A DNA stretch of 10,915 bases from an uncultured Magnetococcales bacterium (lineage in GTDB: Bacteria; Pseudomonadota; Magnetococcia; Magnetococcales; Magnetaquicoccaceae), in assembly GCA_903913345.1 (NCBI GenBank), contig CAIWLA010000179.1:1-10915 (forward strand), in the 5' to 3' direction. Under the pieces are notes generated by a model. The model ran no database searches and was not told the DNA's origin. It was given only the letters and a program-made list of their open reading frames with translations. The stretch's first letter is position 1. Every line of letters starts with the position of its first letter. This document shows, piece by piece, positions 7,162 to 10,915 of this stretch. A program made the translations under genes and the position numbers.

Positions 7162-7229
7162 CAGAAAAACCGACTCTGTGCTTTGAACACCTCTATTTTG
7201 GGCTGAAACATGCAACCGATCCTGGCTGA
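7158..7229 (+). other. 23-codon ORF, possibly the stump of a lost third gene
   Basis: A GTG at 7158 overlaps the TGA of the AlbA_2 gene (GTGA, 4 nt), the pattern seen between co-translated genes, and an A/G-rich stretch (GAAGGGGA) lies just before it. The frame reads VTEKPTLCFEHLYFGLKHAT and ends after three more residues at TGA 7227-7229, inside the start of the CHAT-like gene. It has no known relative that I can name. It could be a chance frame, or the beginning of a third operon gene cut off where the native high-GC sequence resumes. Confidence 0.25.
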
Positions 7230-8337
7230 AACCGCTCTGGAACTGACCATTTTGCGCACACAGGGCCGGGAACGCGCCTTTCTGGTCACCCTGGTGGGGA
7301 ATGGGCCATCCCGCGCGGGTCATCTGGTCTCTGCCCCCTCCTGGCAGGCCGTGCATCTCCTGGTGGACGGCTTTCGGCAACTGTTCAAGGCGGTGCCCGC
7401 CGGGGCCGGGGAGGATGCCCTGTCGACTCCCTCCCGCAGCGGGCGCGTTCAATCCCTCCTGTTGCACAGCGTGGGCGTGGAGCTGTTTCACCTCTGGTTG
7501 GCACCGTTCTGGTCGGCGATCGAGGCGGGTTTGCGGGGGAGACCACCGCTGGTCTTGACGGTGGTCTCCGATGTCCCGGAGATATTAAACCTTCCCTGGG
7601 AGCTGCTCCACTGTCCAGACGGCCCTCTGCTGGGGTTGGATGAACGGGTCGCACTCCGGCGGCGACCGGTTGGCGGCTGGTCGGATGGCGGGTCGGATGC
7701 GGCGGGGGAATCTCTGGACCCCGGTTGCCTGCGTGTGCTGTTGCTCTCTTCGGCCCCCGGTGGATTCCAGGGGGAGGCGGAAAACAGTTTTGCACGGTTT
7801 TTGCTTCCTGCTGCGGAGGAGCAACCTCCCATCGCGTTTTCGGTGGTGCAGAGGGCGACCCGTGCCGAATGGCACCGGTCTCTGGAACGGGTCCGGCCAC
7901 ATCTGGTTTACCTGACCGGTCCCGCGCTGATCAGTGGCGAGCGGGGGTTTTTTGGCTTCGAGGATGAGCAGGGCCAGGCGGATCCCCGTTCCGCCGACGA
8001 GTTGGCCGAGGCGTTGTGTGCGGATGGCGATCTGCTCCTGGTCGTGGTGGCCGGACGGGAGAGGGGCCGCCCCCCGCCGGTGGCGGCGGTGGGTGCGTTG
8101 TGTCAGGGATTGGTCGGTCACGGGGTGGCGAGGGCATTGGCCTGGCCCGGTTTGTTGACGGATCCTCTCTCCGGTGCCTTTTTCCAGGCTCTCCTGCACA
8201 CCATGCGGATGGGTGCCACGATTGATCAGGCCATTTGCCGGGCGCGGTGTGCTGTACAGCCCGATTGTGAACGTGCGGGGTACCCCGCCTGGGTGTTGTC
8301 CGCTTTGTACGCCCGCTCCCATCGTATATTCCCTTGA
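7210..8337 (+). CDS. CHAT-fold protein, apparently without the catalytic His/Cys pair
   Basis: The 375-residue protein ends in a CHAT (caspase-like, HetF-associated) domain. Supporting motifs are LPWELL followed by GLDERVALRR (128-133, 142-151), the strand HLVYLTG (231-237), GERGFFGFED (243-252), DLLLVVVAG (274-282) and the closing AWPGLLTDPLSGAFFQALL (311-329) with ATIDQAICRAR (336-346). Active CHAT proteases have a GHG motif at the end of the first of these strands and an NACxSG-type cysteine after the second. Here the strands end in GPA (237-239) and AGRERG (281-286), so both catalytic positions look replaced; C298 lies in the following helix. The N-terminal 110 residues are not recognised. 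The start at 7210 has only a weak GGG upstream. The gene lies 22 nt before a STAND-TPR gene, so it probably serves as that protein's partner, as a scaffold or pseudo-protease. This reading of the catalytic sites is from hand alignment. Confidence 0.8.
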   Translation: MQPILAETALELTILRTQGRERAFLVTLVGNGPSRAGHLVSAPSWQAVHLLVDGFRQLFKAVPAGAGEDALSTPSRSGRVQSLLLHSVGVELFHLWLAPFWSAIEAGLRGRPPLVLTVVSDVPEILNLPWELLHCPDGPLLGLDERVALRRRPVGGWSDGGSDAAGESLDPGCLRVLLLSSAPGGFQGEAENSFARFLLPAAEEQPPIAFSVVQRATRAEWHRSLERVRPHLVYLTGPALISGERGFFGFEDEQGQADPRSADELAEALCADGDLLLVVVAGRERGRPPPVAAVGALCQGLVGHGVARALAWPGLLTDPLSGAFFQALLHTMRMGATIDQAICRARCAVQPDCERAGYPAWVLSALYARSHRIFP

Positions 8338-8359
8338 ACCCTTGTGTGACGGTGCTGTG

Positions 8360-10375
8360 ATGCGACCTCTCCCCACCCCGATCGCGATTCAACCGTTGGC
8401 GGGATTGACCGATGGTTTTGTGCCGCCCCATGATCCGGTTTACGGGGAGATCCAGCGGTTGTTGCCCGATTTGCAGGGGGGACAGGTGCAGGTTCTTCTG
8501 TTGAGCGGGCGGGCCGGGAGCGGCAAAACCCGACTGGCCAGCGGTTTGGCCCAGTCGTTGCGGCAGCATGGCTGGATCCCCCTGGCCCTGGCGGCCACCC
8601 CCTTTCAACCCTTGAGTACCGGTCGTCTTTTGGCCGCGTTTGCCACCGCCCTGGCCCGGCATGATGGGGCGGATGCCGCCCAGGTGGTGAGCAATCCCCT
8701 GGTGGATTTGTCCGAACGATTGCGGGTTGTGGCGGCGGTCATGCGGCGTCAATGGCCCGGTGTGTTGGTACTGGATGGGCTGGAAAGTTGTCTGGATCCC
8801 GAAACGGCCCTCTTTCTGGAACCCGCCATGGGGGCGTTTTGGGCGGATCTCCTGGGTCACGGCTCTGGATTGTCTCGGGTGGTGATCACCAGTCGCCTGC
8901 TCCCGGTGGTGGCGGATCCCCCGACGCCCTCTGTGGCCTATCGGCAAGAGGGTCTGCGGGCTGACAAGGAGAGACGAACGGTCTCTCTGTCGGATCGTCA
9001 GTTGGCGGCGGTGCGAGGGTTGGATGGAGCGGCCTGGGCCGCCGTGATGGCCATGACGACCTGGCATTATCCGGTCCCCGTGGCGGGTTATTGCGCCGTG
9101 ACACAACAGACCCCGGACCAGCAGGACGCCTTGTTGCAGTGGCTCGAACGGAAAGGACTGGCCCAGTCCCATGCCCGGCCCGGCGTGGAGCCTCTCTGGT
9201 CTCTTCATCCCCGGTTGCGTGGTCTCTTCGATACAGAAAAGCCCCGTGCCCATGCCGACAGGCCACATGCACGGGCGGGCGAATATCTGTTGGATATGGC
9301 CACCAGAGGGCAGCAGGAGGCACTGGGTCTGGGTTGGTTGGATCTCTCCCTGGAGGCCGTGGGCCATTTTTTGCAGTGTGCCGCCGATCGGCGTCACGAC
9401 CGGTTTGCACGGGTGTTGCAGGCGGCGACCCCGGTCAACGATTTTTTGTCTCGACAGGGTTTTTTTTGGGAACAGGAGAGACTCAATCGGGGGCTGTTGG
9501 CCATTTGCGACCACCCGCGCCCCCTCTATCTGACCGCCATGGCCTTGTTGCGACGGGATGGCCAGGAGGAGGCGCGCAGACTGCTTGAACGGGTCTTGAC
9601 CTTCGGGGAGGCACTGTTTCCCAGGGAGAATGCCCTGGCCCTGTTTGATCTGGCCGCGCTGATGCGGCATGAGCAGCCGGAAGAGGCCAGGGAAAAGCTG
9701 CTCAAGGCGTTGGCCATCAATCAGCGGGTGGAAGACCGTTCTGGCCAGGCGGTATGCCATGCCCATCTGGGATTTTTGGGGTTGCAACAGGCGGATATGG
9801 AGGTGGCCCAGAGTCATCTGGAGTCCGCGCTGGCCTTGTGCCGTGCCCTGAATGATCCAACCGGCATCGCCAATCTCCTGCCATGGACCGGGGATTTGCT
9901 CTGGCGCGTTGGCAATCTGGTGGCGGCCCGGTCCCATTTTCAGGAGGCCCTCCAGTTATTGCCTCCCCATGACAACCCGGAGGTGGAGGCCCAGTTGCAT
10001 CACCGTCTGGCCATCATGGATCTGGGCGAAGAACAGTTTGACCAGGCCCTGGCTGGCTTTTTGCGGTCCCTGGAGATTCGACGGGCGATGGCCAATCAAA
10101 AGGGCGAGGCGGTCACCTTTTTTCAGTTGGGACGGCTGGCCAAGGCCAAGGGCAACGCCTGGGACAGCTTGCGGTTTTTGGGGTTGTGCCAGCGCATCGG
10201 CGAGGAACTGGGGGATCCCGATGCGGCACACATGTTGACTTTGTTTCATGAACTGGCGGTGACTGCCCTGGGTCTGGACCAGACGGCCGCTCACGCCCTG
10301 TTGGATGAAGTCTGGGCGGATTATGGCCGGGATCGGGGTCAATCCTTGATTGCCCAGGCGTTTAAAAACGGATGA
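8360..10375 (+). CDS. STAND-type P-loop NTPase with C-terminal TPR repeats
   Basis: The 671-residue protein opens with a short lead and then a P-loop NTPase: Walker A GRAGSGKT (50-57), Walker B GVLVLDGLE (134-142) and a VVITSR strand (174-179) typical of STAND/NB-ARC-like ATPases. Residues about 190-380 are a helical linker that probably includes a winged-helix-like arm. From about 385 to 620 there are roughly six helical pairs spaced about 40 residues apart, for example AVCHAHLGFLGLQQADMEVA (464-483) and AQLHHRLAIMDLGEEQFDQA (544-563), which read as TPR repeats. STAND-TPR proteins use the repeats to sense a ligand or partner and NTP-driven oligomerisation to switch on an effector. Here the effector candidate is the CHAT-like protein encoded 22 nt upstream. 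The ATG at 8360 is chosen as the first Met after that gene's stop; GTG at 8357 is an alternative, and neither has a clear ribosome binding site. It has no membrane segment and is presumably cytosolic. Confidence 0.85.
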   Translation: MRPLPTPIAIQPLAGLTDGFVPPHDPVYGEIQRLLPDLQGGQVQVLLLSGRAGSGKTRLASGLAQSLRQHGWIPLALAATPFQPLSTGRLLAAFATALARHDGADAAQVVSNPLVDLSERLRVVAAVMRRQWPGVLVLDGLESCLDPETALFLEPAMGAFWADLLGHGSGLSRVVITSRLLPVVADPPTPSVAYRQEGLRADKERRTVSLSDRQLAAVRGLDGAAWAAVMAMTTWHYPVPVAGYCAVTQQTPDQQDALLQWLERKGLAQSHARPGVEPLWSLHPRLRGLFDTEKPRAHADRPHARAGEYLLDMATRGQQEALGLGWLDLSLEAVGHFLQCAADRRHDRFARVLQAATPVNDFLSRQGFFWEQERLNRGLLAICDHPRPLYLTAMALLRRDGQEEARRLLERVLTFGEALFPRENALALFDLAALMRHEQPEEAREKLLKALAINQRVEDRSGQAVCHAHLGFLGLQQADMEVAQSHLESALALCRALNDPTGIANLLPWTGDLLWRVGNLVAARSHFQEALQLLPPHDNPEVEAQLHHRLAIMDLGEEQFDQALAGFLRSLEIRRAMANQKGEAVTFFQLGRLAKAKGNAWDSLRFLGLCQRIGEELGDPDAAHMLTLFHELAVTALGLDQTAAHALLDEVWADYGRDRGQSLIAQAFKNG

Positions 10376-10391
10376 TCACTTCGGTGTGCTT

Positions 10392-10397
10392 AAGGAG
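10392..10397 (+). promoter_or_regulatory. Ribosome binding site of the phosphofructokinase gene
   Basis: AAGGAG lies 9 nt before the ATG at 10407. It is much stronger than the sites before the two preceding genes, suggesting efficient independent initiation. Confidence 0.6.
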
Positions 10398-10406
10398 AAT
10401 ACCATC

Positions 10407-10915
10407 ATGAAAGCAGGGAAAGTCCTGGTTGCCCAGGGAGGCGGCCCAACGGCTGTGATCAACCAGTCCCTCGTCGGAGCGGTTCTGGAGGCCAGAAAAT
10501 TTCCCCTGGTGGAACGGGTTTATGGTGCCCTGCATGGGGTCAAGGGGATTGTCAACGAGGATTTTCTGGATCTGACCCAGGAGACGACGCACAATCTGGA
10601 ACGGGTGGCCGCCACCCCCGGTTCGGCACTGGGATCGACCCGGGACAAACCCGATGAGGCCTATTGTGCCGAAATTCTAAAGGTGCTCATCGCCCACAAT
10701 ATTCGCTGTTTTTTTTATATTGGCGGCAACGACAGTTCGGACACGTTACGGATTGTCCAGGAGTTTGCCCAAAAGTTGCACTATGATTTGATTACGATAC
10801 ATATTCCAAAAACGATTGACAATGACCTGGTCGTCAACGACCATACGCCGGGCTACCCTTCGGCGGCCCGTTTTGTCATCAGTGCCTTTGCGGGTCTCAA
10901 TCTGGACAATCGGGC
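10407..10915 (+). CDS. pfp: Pyrophosphate-dependent 6-phosphofructokinase, 5' part only
   Basis: The first 169 codons are present and the frame is open at the window end; the family is usually around 400 residues or more. Visible motifs are QGGGPTAVINQS (10-21), the N-terminal phosphate-binding loop; ATPGSALGSTR (68-78), the group that includes TR; YIGGNDSSDT (about 104-113); IPKTIDND (about 132-139), the catalytic TIDND loop; and the start of the following helix. In ATP-dependent enzymes the residue before TIDND is Gly; Lys here, and Asp in GGNDS, are the marks of PPi-using members. The enzyme interconverts fructose-6-phosphate and fructose-1,6-bisphosphate reversibly in the cytosol, in glycolysis and gluconeogenesis. 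It begins 31 nt after the STAND-TPR gene with no terminator between them, so read-through from that unit is possible, but the metabolic role is independent. Confidence 0.9.
   Translation, partial: MKAGKVLVAQGGGPTAVINQSLVGAVLEARKFPLVERVYGALHGVKGIVNEDFLDLTQETTHNLERVAATPGSALGSTRDKPDEAYCAEILKVLIAHNIRCFFYIGGNDSSDTLRIVQEFAQKLHYDLITIHIPKTIDNDLVVNDHTPGYPSAARFVISAFAGLNLDNR

Noticed and set aside
7931..9937. 668-codon open frame on the minus strand
   Set aside because: It lies opposite the STAND-TPR gene and part of the CHAT-like gene, which have clear domains. Its protein is Gly/Arg/Pro/Gln/His-rich with no recognisable motif, as expected for the antisense of high-GC coding sequence.

Overview
The window looks like chromosomal DNA from a GC-rich proteobacterium. 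A ubiquinol-cytochrome c chaperone-like gene is divergent from a bamE lipoprotein gene, an arrangement I associate with alphaproteobacteria and their deep relatives. Together with a pyrophosphate-type phosphofructokinase and large CHAT/STAND-TPR proteins, this makes me suspect a Magnetococcales-like organism. That placement is inference only.

Left part (1-2929) is housekeeping. A minus-strand gene runs off the window start (residues 1-89 visible; respiratory complex III assembly). bamE (387-950) reads the other way. It is followed closely by a purine-nucleoside-phosphorylase-family gene (957-1673) and mtaD (1670-2929), which overlap by 4 nt. The last two encode a likely two-step methylthioadenosine salvage route: deamination to methylthioinosine, then phosphorolysis.

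Central part (3153-7161) is a compact two-gene unit with visibly lower GC. It encodes a 918-residue PHP phosphoesterase fused to an SMC/ABC-like ATPase (TrlF-like family) and an AlbA_2 plus HATPase_c_4 protein. The genes overlap by 8 nt if the GTG at 5902, which has a good ribosome binding site, is the start. This has the look of an anti-phage or conflict module acquired by transfer. A 23-codon ORF beginning in the last codons of the second gene may be the stump of a lost third gene.

Right part (7210-10375) returns to high GC. It holds a CHAT-fold (caspase-like) protein in which the expected catalytic His and Cys both seem to be absent, and 22 nt later a STAND-type P-loop NTPase with about six TPR repeats. 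A split pseudo-protease/STAND-TPR pair is the most unusual item here. The window ends inside a PPi-dependent 6-phosphofructokinase gene (10407 onward), 31 nt downstream with its own strong ribosome binding site.

I saw no tRNA, rRNA, CRISPR array, insertion sequence or convincing terminator.
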